Below are positions 33,235-44,649 of a stretch of DNA of 64,000 nucleotides, one piece after another. Location of the stretch: contig NC_077230.1 in the NCBI RefSeq assembly GCF_027887165.1, positions 25,693,942 through 25,757,941 of the forward strand, read 5' to 3'. The number at the start of each line of letters is the position of its first letter. Position 1 is the first letter of the stretch. The stretch comes from Monodelphis domestica. Its lineage: Eukaryota > Chordata > Mammalia > Didelphimorphia > Didelphidae. The notes under the pieces were generated by a model that was not told the origin of the DNA, searched no databases, and saw nothing but the letters and a program-made list of their open reading frames with translations. Made by a program: the position numbers and the translations under genes.

Positions 33235-33445
33235 TGCCAGCTAGATGGCCAGTGGATAAAATACTTTGAGTGAGGAAAACCTAATTTCAAATCCAGCTTC
33301 AGATGCATTATGTGACCCTGGGCAAGTCACTAAACCTTTTGCTTTAGTTTCTTTATTTGTAGAAAATGCAGATACTAGTACTTACCTCGTAGGGTTTTTG
33401 TGAGGACCAAATGAGAATATTTGTGTGTGTGTGTGTGGGGGGGGT
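33235..33445 (+). mobile_element. MIR/MAR-type SINE with (GT)n end
   Basis: GCCAGCTAGATGGCCAGTGG, TTTCAAATCCAGCTTCAGAT, GTGACCCTGGGCAAGTCACT, AGGACCAAATGAGAATA and a TG/G run (33423-33445). Confidence 0.8.
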
Positions 33446-33474
33446 TGATTCTTATTTTATATTTTAAAATTTAT

Positions 33475-33900
33475 TTTAAATTTTTATCTTTATTTTATTC
33501 CAATAACAAATTTACATATAAGTTTTCCAAAGTTACATAATTTGCACTGTCTCCCTCCTCTCTTCCCTCCCCCCATCCCATAGTTGACAAATAATTCCAC
33601 TGGATTATACATATATTACCCTCAAATCTATTTTCATATTATTTATTTTTGTAAGAGAGCAATCTTTTAAAACCCAAAGCCCAAAATCATATACCCAAAT
33701 AAACAAGTGATAAATCATATGTTTTCATCTGCATTCCTACTCTAAGACTTCTTTCTTTGGAGGTGGATAGCATCCTTTCTCATAAGTCCCTCAGGATTGT
33801 CCTGGATCATTGCCCTGTTATTAGTAGCAAAGTCAATTACATTTGATCATCCCACAGTATTGCAGGTACTGTGTATAATGTTCCAATATTTGTAAAGCAT
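33475..33900 (-). mobile_element. L1 3' end
   Basis: CATATAAGTTTTCCAAAGTT, TCCACTGGATTATACATATA, TTTCATCTGCATTCCTACTC, GTCCTGGATCATTGCCCTGT. Confidence 0.8.
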
Positions 33901-33933
33901 TTAGTACAGTGCCTGACATGTAGTATATACTAT

Positions 33934-34047
33934 TCTCTCTCTCTCTCTGTCTCTCTCTCTGTCTCTCTCTCTGTCTCTGTCTCTCTCTGTCTCTCTCTGT
34001 CTCTCTCTCTTTCTCTGTCTCTGTCTCTCTGTCTCTCTGTCTCTCTG

Positions 34048-34101
<54 letters not shown>

Positions 34102-34130
34102 TCTCTCTTTCTGTCTTTTTCTCTCTCTCT
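33934..34130. repeat. (CT)n/(TCTCTG)n microsatellite
   Basis: Nearly 200 bp of CTCTCT interrupted by regular CTGT units. It gives spurious repetitive open frames on both strands. Confidence 0.97.
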
Positions 34131-34312
34131 TATACAATAAAACATCCAGGAAATATTTATTTTTTTCCTGAGGGAATTGTTGCTAAGAATGAAGCTACTG
34201 ATGTCAAGTTTGTTTAGTTTTAGGAAATTTCATGGAGGAAGTGACTTTTTTACTTAAACTTTTTATTGATGTCTTTTATTTTTCTATTAACTTCCTTTCT
34301 AAATATACCCCT

Positions 34313-34486
34313 GGTGGCAGCTAGGTAGCTCAGTGGATTGAGAATCAGGCCCAGAGATGGGAAGTCCTGGGTTCAAACTTGGCCTCAGACACATCCTAGC
34401 TGCATGACCCTGGGCAAGTTACTTAACCCCCATTGCCTAGCCCTTACCACTCTTTTGCTTTGGAACCAATACACAGTATTGATTCC
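34313..34486 (+). mobile_element. tRNA-derived SINE lacking its A tail, with target duplication
   Basis: Head GGCAGCTAGGTAGCTCAGTG through to ACACAGTATTGATTCC. AATATACCCCT is repeated exactly at 34302-34312 and 34487-34497. The copy stops before the usual AAGACGGAAGGT...A-tail, so the insertion used an internally primed or truncated 3' end. Confidence 0.88.
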
Positions 34487-34654
34487 AATATACCCCTCTC
34501 ACTCTCCATTTAAGTCAATCATCTCTTATATTAAGGAATTTGAAAAAATCAAGGAAAAATAAAGTAATTCAGAAATACGACCCAACACATCAAGCAAGTC
34601 TGACATATATATGTATATATGTATGTGTGTACATATGTACATATGTATGTATGT

Positions 34655-34683
34655 GCCTATCTATCTATCTATCTATCTATCTA
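34655..34683. repeat. (CTAT)n microsatellite
   Basis: Seven CTAT units after ATGTATGT/ACATATGT motifs. Confidence 0.95.
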
Positions 34684-34802
34684 TGCAATGTTCCACATTC
34701 ATACTCTCCCACTTTCTCAGAGAAGAGAGGTACAATTTCTCATCTTTTCTTTAGAGCCAAATTCATTCATTTTAAGTAAGTATAGCATTCATTTTCTATC
34801 TC

Positions 34803-35090
34803 TCCTTCGTTCGTTCCTTCGTTCCTTCATTCCTTCCTTCCTTCCTTCGTTCCTTCATTCCTTCCTTCTTTCCTCCCTCTTTCCCTCCCTCCCTCCCTTC
34901 ATTCCTTCGTTCGTTCATTCATCCGTTCGTTCATTCGTTTGTTCGTTCGTTCATTCATTCGTTCGTTTGTTTGTTTGTTCGTTCGTTCGTTCATTCGTTC
35001 GTTCGTTCGTTCGTTCGTTCGTTCATTCGTTCCTTCCTTCCTTCCTTCCTTCCTTCCTTCCTTCCTTCCTTCCTTCCTTCCTTTCTTCCC
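34803..35090. repeat. (TTCC/TTCG/TTCA)n tetranucleotide array
   Basis: About 290 bp of four-base units. The middle part (34905-35035) is rich in TTCG with TTCA and TTTG variants; the ends are TTCC. The many CpGs are notable in a CpG-poor region. Confidence 0.97.
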
Positions 35091-35206
35091 ATTTACAAAG
35101 TCATTGTCATTGTATACATTGTTTTCTTAGTTTTGCTTAGTTTACAGAACAATATTTTTATGTAAGCTTTTCTATGCCTCTCATAATTCTCCATGTTAAT
35201 CATTTT

Positions 35207-35445
35207 TATGGCACAGTGGTGTAGTGGATACAGCACCTGGCCTAGTAAGGAAGATGAAACTTCTTGAGATCAGAACTGGTCTCAGATATTTAATAGCTGT
35301 TTGACTTTGTTTAAACACTTAACCTTGTTTGCCTCAATTTCTTCATTGGTAAAATGAACTGGAGAAGGAAATGGCAAACCACTCTAGCATCCTTGCCAAG
35401 AAAACCCCAAATGAGGTCCCTAAATATTAGAAATGATTAGAAAGC
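35207..35445 (+). mobile_element. MAR1-type SINE
   Basis: GGCACAGTGGTGTAGTGGAT, TTTGCCTCAATTTCTTCATT, GAACTGGAGAAGGAAATGGC, AAACCACTCTAGCATCCTTG and AACCCCAAATGAGGTCCC. Confidence 0.9.
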
Positions 35446-35789
35446 AATGTTTTATTACATCCATGTGCCACTATCTAGCCATTCTCTTGTTGTTCATGAG
35501 CCAATAAACATTTCTAAGGAGCCTAATATGTGCTAGGCACTGTTCTAAGTGCTAGATTTTGTTTTCGTTTCTTTGCTACCACAGAAAATGCTGCTTTGGA
35601 TATTTCGATGGTTCTGAGCTTTTCTTTCTTTGACAGATGGGGATAGCTTATATCTGAATGCATTCTATTTAATAATACATTTCCTCATCTTCATCAGGTA
35701 GTGACAAACATAGGCTATTTAGAATTTACAAGCTTATTTGATTAATTTGATAGTTTAATCTTTAATCATTTAAAATAAGGATCAAGAGG

Positions 35790-35960
35790 AAGGTGCAAAG
35801 TCCACAAGATTGTTTTATACAAAGTGCCGACTTTGAGTTGAAAGATCCGGAATCAAATCCTGGCTCTACTGTGACTAGTACCTATGAGTAGATTACTTTT
35901 TCTTAGCCTCATTTTTCTAGTAAAATAACATCATTGGAACCTTTGTTTCTAGCCTCTCCA
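35790..35960 (+). mobile_element. MIR
   Basis: GACTTTGAGTTGAAAGATCC, GGAATCAAATCCTGGCTCTA. A short CORE fragment (AATATGTGCTAGGCACTG) also lies at 35500-35560. Confidence 0.7.
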
Positions 35961-36076
35961 TACACTAGAACATACTTAAGGTGTCAGCAAACTTATGAAA
36001 CAACCAACAGAGGTTTCTTTGTTTCCCTACCTTGAAGCTACCATGAAAAATGGCGCAAGAAGGGGTATCTCAACAA

Positions 36077-36300
36077 GTTTATTATTTACTTATTTCTGAC
36101 TCTACCAACCCCTATTTGGCATCTTCTTGGCAAACATTAGAGTGGTTTGCCATTTCCTCCTTCATCTCATTTTACTGATGAGGAAATTGAGGCAAACAGG
36201 GTCAAACAGCAAGTAGGTGTCTGAATCCAGATTTGAACTCTGGAAGATGTCTTCTGAATTCCAGTCCCACCACACTATTCACTCTGCAATTAGCTGCCCC
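36077..36300 (-). mobile_element. MAR1-type SINE with target duplication
   Basis: TGGCAAACATTAGAGTGGTT, TTGCCATTTCCTCCTTCATC, GAGGAAATTGAGGCAAACAG, GATTTGAACTCTGGAAGATG, AATTAGCTGCCCC. ATCTCAACAA is repeated at 36067-36076 and 36301-36310. Confidence 0.9.
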
Positions 36301-36310
36301 ATCTCAACAA

Positions 36311-37135
36311 ATACACAGATATTCTCTTTTCCTTACTTCATTACAAAATGTCTCTCTCATTCCATACCATCCCTCTGTTTGTATAAGCAGCAAAGAAATA
36401 CAGATTATTTCTTAAAGTTGGGTCATGTGATTATATACTGTATGTTGGACATTTGTACTTTAGCTTGTTTCTGTTTCTTGTGGTACTCATCATCATGTAT
36501 TAACCATTATTACTCAACACAGATTTTCCCATCTTCCTCCATTCTAAGACAATGTAAAATAAAGTATTGCCCAACTTACAGAACTGCTGATTTAAAAAAA
36601 AAAAACATTTCTCCCATTAAAGTACCCCTCCTATCAATATACAGTGACAATGATAGTGCTCATGATCTCTGTCAGGGTTGTTGTGACAGTATGTTATAAT
36701 GTGAAAAAAAAAGAGATATGATTTTTTTGGTTTTCTAGAATTATCTCACTAGCCCCTACACTCTCTTTCATTTCCTGATTTCCTTTCTTCATCATAACAT
36801 TGGCAGAGATTTTATTAGAATTCCATGCTTATTTTCATGGCTAATTTTTATTTTTTCAGGAATGCTTAGAATGCTAAACACATGGAAAAGCCTTGGGGAT
36901 TTAAGAAAAAAGGAAAATTAAATGGTACTTTTAAACTGGTCATCTGAGGCTCATTACCTAGATTTAAATTAGATAATATATTTAAAGTGTTTTAGAAATA
37001 TTAAAGTACTATGTAAATGCTAGTTTTTAATCACTAAAGAATAGACAAAAAATTTCCTAGCTTACCACTCAAATATAACCTTATTAAACACTCCATAATG
37101 CATTTAACCTTAGACCTCTGGATAAGAGTACTCTT
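36311..37135. other. No recognisable gene or repeat
   Basis: AT-rich. An open stretch to 36699 on the plus strand is partly the SINE and shows no domain. Confidence 0.4.
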
Positions 37136-37137
37136 TT

Positions 37138-37340
37138 TTGTTGTTTGTTAAAGTCATTACCTCCTAGTTAAGAATATGTATTGTGTCAGTTCCAGGGTAG
37201 AAGAGCAGTAAGGGCTAGGCTTTAGGGTTAGGTAACTTACACATCATCACACAGTTCAAAGTTATCTGAGGCTGGATTTGAACCCAGGACCTTCCATCTC
37301 CTGGCTCAGCTCTCTATCCATTGAGCCAGCTAGCTGCCCC
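37138..37340 (-). mobile_element. tRNA-derived SINE
   Basis: GAAGAGCAGTAAGGGCTAGG, GGCTGGATTTGAACCCAGGA, CCATTGAGCCAGCTAGCTGC. Flanks (AGAGTACTC / GAGAATACTC) suggest a decayed target duplication. Confidence 0.88.
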
Positions 37341-37549
37341 CGAGTGAGAATACTCACTGAAATCACAATAAACTTCTATACCTTAGTAGATGGTCTTTAC
37401 TAAATGCTGGGTCCCAAAAGTCACTCCATGACAAGTACTCTGACAATGAATCTTCCGTAACTAAGCCAGGCAATTGACTCATGCAACAGACACAGAGTCT
37501 CATTGGGGCCACCTTCCAAGTCTCTCTAGCTTGATATGGAATGAACTGG

Positions 37550-37720
37550 AATAAGCATTTATTAAGTGTCTATGCACCTGGCACATAGTAGGGGCTTAAG
37601 AAATGACTATTGATTACTTGATATTTGCTAGGCTAATACTAAGTGCTTTACAGATATGATCTCATCTTATCTTGATTTGATTTGGTAGAATCTGTGAGAA
37701 CTTGTGCTAACTAATCAATA

Positions 37721-37784
<64 letters not shown>

Positions 37785-38010
37785 TTAAAGGTTTTACAAA
37801 GTGCCTTAAAATGTTATCTCATTTGATCCTTATGGCAACTCTGGTAGGTAGTGCTATTACTATTTTCATTTTGCAGATGAACAAACTGAAGCTGAGAATT
37901 TAAGTGACTTGCCCAGGGTAACACAACTAATATAATTGGTTTCAGGTAAGATTTGGACTCAGGCATTATTGATTCCAAGTTTTATGTTCTACTCAATATG
38001 CCAATTTAGC
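37550..38010 (-). mobile_element. CORE-SINE copies around an (AT)n tract
   Basis: AAGCATTTATTAAGTGTCTA and GCTAATACTAAGTGCTTTAC at 37550-37690. After the (AT)n, 37790-38010 reads ATCTCATTTGATCCTTATGG, TTTGCAGATGAACAAACTGA, GTGACTTGCCCAGGGTAACA. Confidence 0.75.
37729..37782. repeat. (AT)n microsatellite
   Basis: 27 uninterrupted AT units. Confidence 0.97.
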
Positions 38011-38029
38011 TATCTGTAATGAGATTTCA

Positions 38030-38750
38030 GAATAGGACCTTAGTGGAGAGGAAATATGCTTAATAAATGAAAACAAAATTGAAGTCTTACTCTGAGGCTT
38101 CATTGTGGCATGAAGGGGACCTGAGGTTTTTGAAAGCCACACTGCCACAAACTCTGGCAACTTCTAAGAAATTGGGGAGATTTTAGATAGGGGCCATATG
38201 CCTCTTGTCTAAAGATTAGCCTTGCTGAGCTCAGAATCTCATCTCCAGATGGTCCTTAAGGTGATGAGATTTCTGGTCACAGTAACTCCCAAGGATCATC
38301 TGTGGAGTCACAGAGAAGCTGGTGCTTTGCATGCTTAGAGGGAATATCTCCAACAATGAAATCACAGATCCATGAAGTGAGGAAGTAAAGTAATAAAACA
38401 TAATCTACCATGACACATGTCATTGACAAATTCAAGCAAAAAAAAATAAAATCAGGTCAGAGTCAGACTCACCATGTGAAGGGAGATGAGAGTTCTGGAT
38501 GAATGAATAAATGAACTTAAAACCAAGATGCTTTTAATAGTTATAGAAAAACAAAACAAAAAACAAAATAGGCCACAACAGCTTTTTATAGTAAACCCTA
38601 AAACCCCTAGAGGGTTGGAAAAACCTGACCAGAAGCACCCAGCTTCTTTTCGATTTACTGTAAACTCTGTCTCAAATAACAAGTGGCCAGTGGTTACTTA
38701 GCAATCCTGCTGAGTAATTTGTTACGGTTTAAAGTATAGTCAAGTAACCT
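38030..38750. other. Unassigned, possibly an unnamed dispersed repeat
   Basis: No gene frame. The phrase block around 38100-38400 (GGTCCTTAAGGTGATGAGAT, GAAGCTGGTGCTTTGCATGC) does not match a family I know. Confidence 0.3.
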
Positions 38751-38937
38751 GAGAAAAATGATGTTCCAGTCAATGGCAGAAACTCATGTTTACAAACTGA
38801 GAGTTTGCAAAATGTTTTAGGAATATTAGCATGTTTAATCTTTTCAGGATCTTTGTGAACTAAAGTAGGTAGGTATTGTTTCTGTTCTACAGGTGGGACA
38901 AATGAGACTTGGAAATTATAAATGATCTTACCGAGGT

Positions 38938-39187
38938 GTTGTTCTTCAGGTCTTTCAGTTGTGTCTCACTCTTTGTGACCTCATTTAGAATTTTCTTGGC
39001 AAAGATACTGAAGTGGTTTGCCATTTCCTTCTCTGACTCATTTTACAGATGAGGAAACTGAGGCAAACAGGATTAATGACTTGCCCAGGGTCACACAGGT
39101 GGTAAGTGACTGAGGGTAGTTTTGAACTCAGGAAGATGAGTCTTCCTGATTCCAGGCCCAGCACCCTATACACTATGTCACTGTCAC
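38938..39187 (-). mobile_element. MAR1-type SINE, well preserved
   Basis: RTE-like tail (TTCAGTTGTGTCTCACTCTT), ACTGAAGTGGTTTGCCATTT, ACAGATGAGGAAACTGAGGC, TTGCCCAGGGTCACACAGGT, AGGAAGATGAGTCTTCCTGA. A short MIR piece precedes it (38800-38935). Confidence 0.93.
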
Positions 39188-39249
39188 CAGGATGACAGAG
39201 CTAGTAGGTGGAAGATTTGAACACCTTTCTGATTTTCTGTCTAACATTC

Positions 39250-39900
39250 TTTCCAGTTCAGCATTATCTCTGCCATCTTCATCCTAAATCTTTTCTTCTT
39301 CCTAAGTTCTCTATTGTTGTTGAGTGCACCATCATCCTCCCAGTCACCCATGATCACAAGATCAAGGATTTTTCCTTGACTCCTCACTGTCTCTTATCCC
39401 TACTCCCCAGACCCCAAACATCTTATTCAATCTGGGGCTATTCTTGTTGATTTTAACTTCATAACTTTTCTCCTATATGACCCCTTCCCTTTCCTGACAC
39501 TGACACTGTCCTGGAGCTGTCCACCATTATTCCGACAGTCTACTAGTTGTTTTCCTTGCCACTCCAGAGTCTTGTGCCAAAGTAATCCTCTTAAAGCCCA
39601 TTTTGAGCCTGTCACTCTGCTACCGAGCAACTCCAGAGGCTTCCTATCATCTTCAGAATCAACTATGAAATCCTCTGGTGTTCAAAGCCCTTGATAACCT
39701 TCCCCTTTGTACCACTCCTGTATCCTTATGTCTAACTACCCTCCATGCACTCTGCAATTTGATGACACTGTCCTGCTTGCCATTTCTTATACAACACATT
39801 CCATCTTTCAACTCTCAGCATTTTCTTTAGTTGCCCACATTCCTGGAATTATCTGTTTCCTCATGTCCTCACTTCCCTGGCTTCCTTCTTCAAGTGAGAT
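39250..39900 (+). mobile_element. L2 ORF2 3' half
   Basis: CTTGACTCCTCACTGTCTCT, CTTGCCACTCCAGAGTCTTG, CTCCAGAGGCTTCCTATCAT, CAAAGCCCTTGATAACCTTC, CCTGGCTTCCTTCTTCAAGT are in LINE-2 order. No frame is preserved. Confidence 0.8.
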
Positions 39901-40039
39901 AGGATAGTAATAGGGCTAAGGGTGGAGACAGGGATAAAGATGGAGATGGGGATGGGAATTGGAATAGAGGCTGGACCTATGATTTCTTTGTTAAAGGGAA
40001 CTCCCAAGTGAGGAAAATGCCTCGACTAGTACAGGTTAT

Positions 40040-40140
40040 CATCTTTACCACTCTTAGAGAGTTATTTAGAGATATATGAGGCTAAGTGATTTTCCCAGGA
40101 TCACACAGTCAATACCTGTCAGAGATGGAATTGGAGTCCT
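40040..40140 (-). mobile_element. MIR/MAR-type fragment
   Basis: CTAAGTGATTTTCCCAGGAT, GATGGAATTGGAGTCCTG. The 40140-40930 stretch holds no other identifiable feature. Confidence 0.6.
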
Positions 40141-40934
40141 GTTGTATTCTTTAATTCATATTTGTAATTGAAATAATTTAACATGGTCATCTGGGTTATT
40201 ATATCTTTCAAAGAATCTTGTATAATTTTGGCATTTGCAAGAGAAATACCTTTGAGAAGAGCATTGTGCTCTAGCAATAAAATATTTTTGAAGAGTAAAC
40301 AAACAAAAAATTTAGTGGGATGTTGTATTCATTTAGTTTTGTGATGGTAAAGATGTAGTCTGCTTTGGAATATCTCCCATTAAAGCTTAACTGTTCCTTT
40401 ATAAGGATCATTTCAATTCATGGGTAAATTATTCTAAAAAAATTTATATAAATGGGGAAGTAAGTCAGTAACTATTGTCTCTTGGTCATCTTTGTTTTCT
40501 TCAGGTGAACAGTAAGGTTCTAAATTTTTTCTTTTTCTTTGTTATATTTCTCTCTGTTTTATATGACTTGAGAATTAATTACTCAGTGTTCTCAAAATTG
40601 TGCAACAAAGAACTTCTCTGTATATACTTGGTCTAATCAGTTTGCATTTATTAAACTTTTTCCCCCCATTTGTCGGATTCCATTGAATATACCAGGGTAG
40701 GAAGTTCTTCAGTGAAGAAATTTCCTCTATAAATGATAGTAACTGTTCTGTAATTTGTACTTAGATTTTAGAGAGTTGCTAAGAGCAGAGGTATTGCTAC
40801 TCACAACATTCCCTGGAAAATTGTGAAATATTTCAGAAAATAAATAAAAACACAATAAAATATAAATAATATTAATTTGTGGTTTTCAGGTACACATGTA
40901 TAGCCCAGTTGCTCTTTTCTATTTGAGCCTGAAA

Positions 40935-41065
40935 CCACTGGTCTAGAGCATTGAGAGGTAATGTGACTTAGTTAAGGTCACAGAGTCCTTATATGTCAGA
41001 AGCAGGACCCAAACCTTGTTCTTCTTGACTCTAAGTCTAACTCTTTGTCCACTGCACTACACTCT
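40935..41065 (-). mobile_element. MIR fragment
   Basis: ATTGAGAGGTAATGTGACTT, AGGTCACAGAGTCCTTATAT, GACTCTAAGTCTAACTCTTT. Confidence 0.65.
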
Positions 41066-41319
41066 TTCTCTAACTTTTTAAAAATTTAAATAAAAAAGAT
41101 TTAAGTTCCAAATTTGCGCACTTTCTCCACCCCTCTCCCACCCACTTAGAAGGTAAGAAATACGTTATACATTATATATATGAAGTTGTACAAAGCTTAT
41201 TTCTAAATTAGTCACATTATATATGTGTATGGAGGGGACAGCAAGAAAAACAAAGAAAAAATATGCTTCAATCTGAACTTATTAGTTCTTTCTCTGGAAG
41301 TGAATAGCATACCCCCCCC

Positions 41320-41412
41320 CCCCCAACTCTTAGTCGTAATATTAATTCTAAAAGAAGACTGGCAAGGGTTGGGCAATCAGGGTTAGACTTGACCAGGGTC
41401 ATGTAGGTGAAT
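41320..41412 (-). mobile_element. tRNA-SINE fragment after a C-run
   Basis: C14 (41312-41325), then AATATTAATTCTAAAAGAAG, GGCAAGGGTTGGGCAATCAG and GACCAGGGTCATGTAGGTG. Confidence 0.6.
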
Positions 41413-41589
41413 AGTATTTTTAGTCAGGGGTCGTTTGGAATTGTCTTGAATAGTATTGATCGAAGTGGCTAAGTCTTCCACAGCTGATCATCTTTAGAAC
41501 ATTGTGGGCATAGTGTTCTGGGTCTTCTCACTTTACTTTGCATCAGTTCATATAAGTCTTCCCAGGTTTTCCTGAAATCATCTCCCTCA

Positions 41590-42030
41590 TTGGTTTCACC
41601 TCTGCTGAATAAGATACTCCTTCTAGGGTAAACTCATCACCTCCAATCTTCTCAACATACTGTTAACTCAAGTGTACTTCTCTCAGCCTCCTCTCTCCTC
41701 TGATTAGACAGCTAGAGAGTGGGGCATCAAATTCTTCCTCATGATTTACTTTATAGAGGGCAGAAACTGTACTTCTCAGCCCAACTTCATTCTGTATCTG
41801 CTGCTCTGTCTGGTTTCAACTCCACTGAACAATATGCTCCCATGCCCACTAGTCTGTATTTCCCTCTTCCCCTACTTTCCTGCCTCCTTTTCTGTATTGG
41901 CTCCCCTAGTTATATTGTAAACTCCTTGATGGCAAGAACAGAATTTCTTTTTATTAGTTGTATTCCCAATGTATCACACAGTACCAAACACATGGTGGGT
42001 ACTTGACAAATGTTAATTAATTGGATTAGA
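41590..42030 (+). mobile_element. L2-like 3' end unit inserted in L1
   Basis: TTATATTGTAAACTCCTTGA, TGGCAAGAACAGAATTTC and ACACATGGTGGGTACTTGAC match the L2 3' end, ending in an AATTAATT-type terminus. It carries an imperfect 29-bp direct repeat (41592-41620 and 41812-41840; 23/29), so it may be two 3' ends in tandem. Confidence 0.6.
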
Positions 42031-42959
42031 TTTTTTACAGCATAATAGCATTACATTACAATCATAACCAGGACTTGTTTGGTCATTTCCCAATTGATGG
42101 GCATCCCCTAAATTTCCAATTTTTGCCTCTACAAAAAGAGTTGCTATCAATATTTTGAATGTATACTTCTCTTTCCGTTTTCTTTGATTTTTTTTGAGAG
42201 TACAGAAATAATAACTGGGTCAAAGGATATGCACAATTTTTAGATCTTTGAGAATAGTTCTGAATTGTTTTCCATAATGTTTGGACCCGATCACAGCTTC
42301 ACCAACAGTGCATTTTTTGCCTGTTTCCTCCTATCCCCTCAAGCATTTGTCATTTTTCTTTCCTATCATGTTAGCCACTTAAGGCGATACCTCAGAGTTT
42401 TTTTTTAAATTTGCATTTATCTATTTATTAGTGATTTAGAGTATTTTTCACCTAATTCTACATACCTTTGATTCCTTCTTCTGAAAATTAACTATTCTTA
42501 TCTTTTGATCACTCATCAACTAAAGAGTGACTGACTTATTTTTATAAATTCTCTAAATGTTGATTCAGTTCCCTATATTTGAGGAATGAGACCTTTTTCA
42601 GAGAAAGTTGGCATAAAATCCCTGCCAACTGCAATATTCTACTTTCCTTATAACTTTGTTGCATTGGTTTTATTTGTGTAAAACCCTTTTAATTTAATGT
42701 AATCATTATCTCTTGTTTGGTCTTGAACTCTTCCCTTATCCACAAATCTAATTTGCATATATCACCCTTTTTATCTAGTCATGTACCCATTTTGAACTGA
42801 TCTTGGTGTATGGTATGAGATGTTGGTTTTTGTCTAGTTTTTGCCAGACTGCTTCCCAATTTTCCTATCAGTTTTGGACAAATAGCGAGATCTTACTTTA
42901 ATAGTGGAACTCTCTAACTTTTCTTAGATAATTGATATATTTACTCAGATTGATTTTAG

Positions 42960-43530
42960 ATACAAATATGATTCTTTTGGCTCATGAATAAAGATCAGGC
43001 TGTCAGAAAGTTTTGTGCTTCCTTCCCCCTTAATTTCCCCCCTCTCTCCTTCACTCTACTATTCCATTTTGCCTCTATCTGTGGGTGTAGGCCCACCCAC
43101 ATTTTGGAACAGTTGGGACAATGGGCAGGAAGCAAGAAATGAACTCCTCTCTCAGAAGGTGGTTGGCTCAGTATCAATCTCTATTCTTGCTTGCAGGGTC
43201 TCATTTCTGTTACCTAAACACAGCTGGATCCTGACCTCATGTTACTTGGACTATTACTTGATCCTGTGCCCTTCAGAATTCTTGCTTGAGTCCTTGACCC
43301 CATATTTTTTAGAATCTTTACTTATGCCCCACATATCATTCCCTAGTCTACTAGTCTCCAACTTTTTCTATCTTTTACTTCTTTGGTTAAAAAAACTGAT
43401 CATGCACCCCAATATATGCATATTTACTTGTTTATAAGCCATGTAATAGTACTCATGAATATGTACATAAATTTAAACAAAAATAGAAATGAGAAAATAT
43501 GGAGATAAAGATGGAATAATATTTAATTCT
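42960..43530. other. No recognisable repeat
   Basis: An open frame (43015-43437, plus) has hydrophobic segments but no splice flanks, codon bias or family similarity I can identify. Confidence 0.35.
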
Positions 43531-43690
43531 AGAGTCAATAAGGGAATAACCTGGTCAATCTTATGCTTTAGGACAATTACTTTGGCAGAAATGTGGATCA
43601 TGGAAGAGACTGGGAGCTAGCACAGAAGAAGGAGGGGTAGGAATTGGAGAGTACTGGGAGATAAATGTCCTGAGGGTTGTATTGGAATTA
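43530..43690 (-). mobile_element. L2 fragment
   Basis: AGGGAATAACCTGGTCAATC, TTACTTTGGCAGAAATGTGG. Confidence 0.55.
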
Positions 43691-44229
43691 AGTACCATGA
43701 CAGACTATTTGGGGGAGGGTGGGATGCAGCCCATCTTCCTATCCTCTGATTGGCCAATGATATGCTCCTTAGAATCAGGCTATTGCTCCAACAGTAAAGA
43801 CTGTACCACTCCTCTTCTAACTGGGTTTCCAAATCCTTCACCCATCTTCTCTGGACCTCTTTCCTACCTGTAACTCCTAGTCTTGCTCTTGTTTAGCCAA
43901 ACTTCTGGTCCCTTTGGTCTGCTTTATCCTTTATTGCTGGCATGAAACCACATGAAACCACATCTTCCCAGCATGAAACCAATTAGTTTTAATTAACTGA
44001 ATTCCAGTGGTTGGCTCAGTTACACAAAATAAATTTCTTTTTAATGTTCAGGTTCTGTTTTTTTTTTAACCCACAATATTTAATGGACTCTTTTGAAGCA
44101 TTTTCTTTGATTAAAAAATGAAATTTAATTCATTATCAAGATGCACTAGACTTGGGATTTCAATGCAATTGAAAACTTTGGTGAGAAAGAACTCTTCCTA
44201 CTAAATAAAATCATCTTTTCTGCTTTTCA

Positions 44230-44375
44230 TAGTCTTAGAGAGCTGCCTAAAGCAATGAGAGTTTAAATGATTTGTTCATAGTCATATAGGCAGTTAAAAT
44301 ATCAGAGGCATCATTTGAACCCAGGTTTTCCTTGCTTTGAGGCTAATTCTTTATGCAGTATGCCACGCTATCTCA
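44230..44375 (-). mobile_element. MIR fragment
   Basis: AATGATTTGTTCATAGTCAT, TTTGAACCCAGGTTTTCCTT, GCCACGCTATCTC. Confidence 0.65.
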
Positions 44376-44649
44376 TAATTTGTTGTTAATTGATAACAAA
44401 TACCACAACTTTGACATACATGGACAAAACAGGGATTTAATTATGATTGAAATGATAATAAAAACACATGGCTCCTCATTTGTCATACTTCATAGAGCAA
44501 CTTTCTACCACCCCATCCATCATCACTCCCATCTTTATGCTTATATTGCCAGGCTCATTTTCCCACTAATCAGTTGTCCCCTTATTCTATTTTTTTGTTA
44601 ACTCTTTTATCTGTGCTTTTCATTTTATCTGCCATTTTCCTTCCCCCTT

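Larger units (their letters stand above)
34500..35205 (-). mobile_element. Old L1 3' fragment split by microsatellites
   Basis: 34540-34800 (AGTAATTCAGAAATACGACC, CAATGTTCCACATTCATACT) and 35090-35205 (CATTGTATACATTGTTTTCT, TCATAATTCTCCATGTTAAT) read as one antisense L1 tail related to 19590-19800. Confidence 0.45.
41068..42940 (-). mobile_element. L1 3' end and ORF2 C-terminal part, interrupted twice
   Basis: 41068-41320 and 41415-41590 are antisense 3' UTR (CTTTCTCTGGAAGTGAATAG, TCACTTTACTTTGCATCAGT). 42031-42940 resumes with ATGGGCATCCCCTAAATTTC, GGTCAAAGGATATGCACAAT, TCACCAACAGTGCATTTTTT and TGGTATGAGATGTTGGTTTT, going back into ORF2. A SINE fragment (41320-41412) and an L2-like block (41590-42030) interrupt it. 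Confidence 0.8.

Noticed and set aside
33901..34140. Long open frames rich in Ser-Leu (plus) or Arg-Glu (minus)
   Set aside because: They are translations of the CT/TCTCTG microsatellite, not genes.
34619..35140. 173-codon Ser-Phe-Leu-Pro-rich open frame
   Set aside because: It runs through CTAT and TTCC/TTCG arrays and an L1 remnant; tetranucleotide arrays give periodic open frames.
43015..43437. 140-codon hydrophobic open frame
   Set aside because: No splice sites, known motif or codon signature; pyrimidine-rich DNA commonly yields Leu/Ser/Phe-rich frames.
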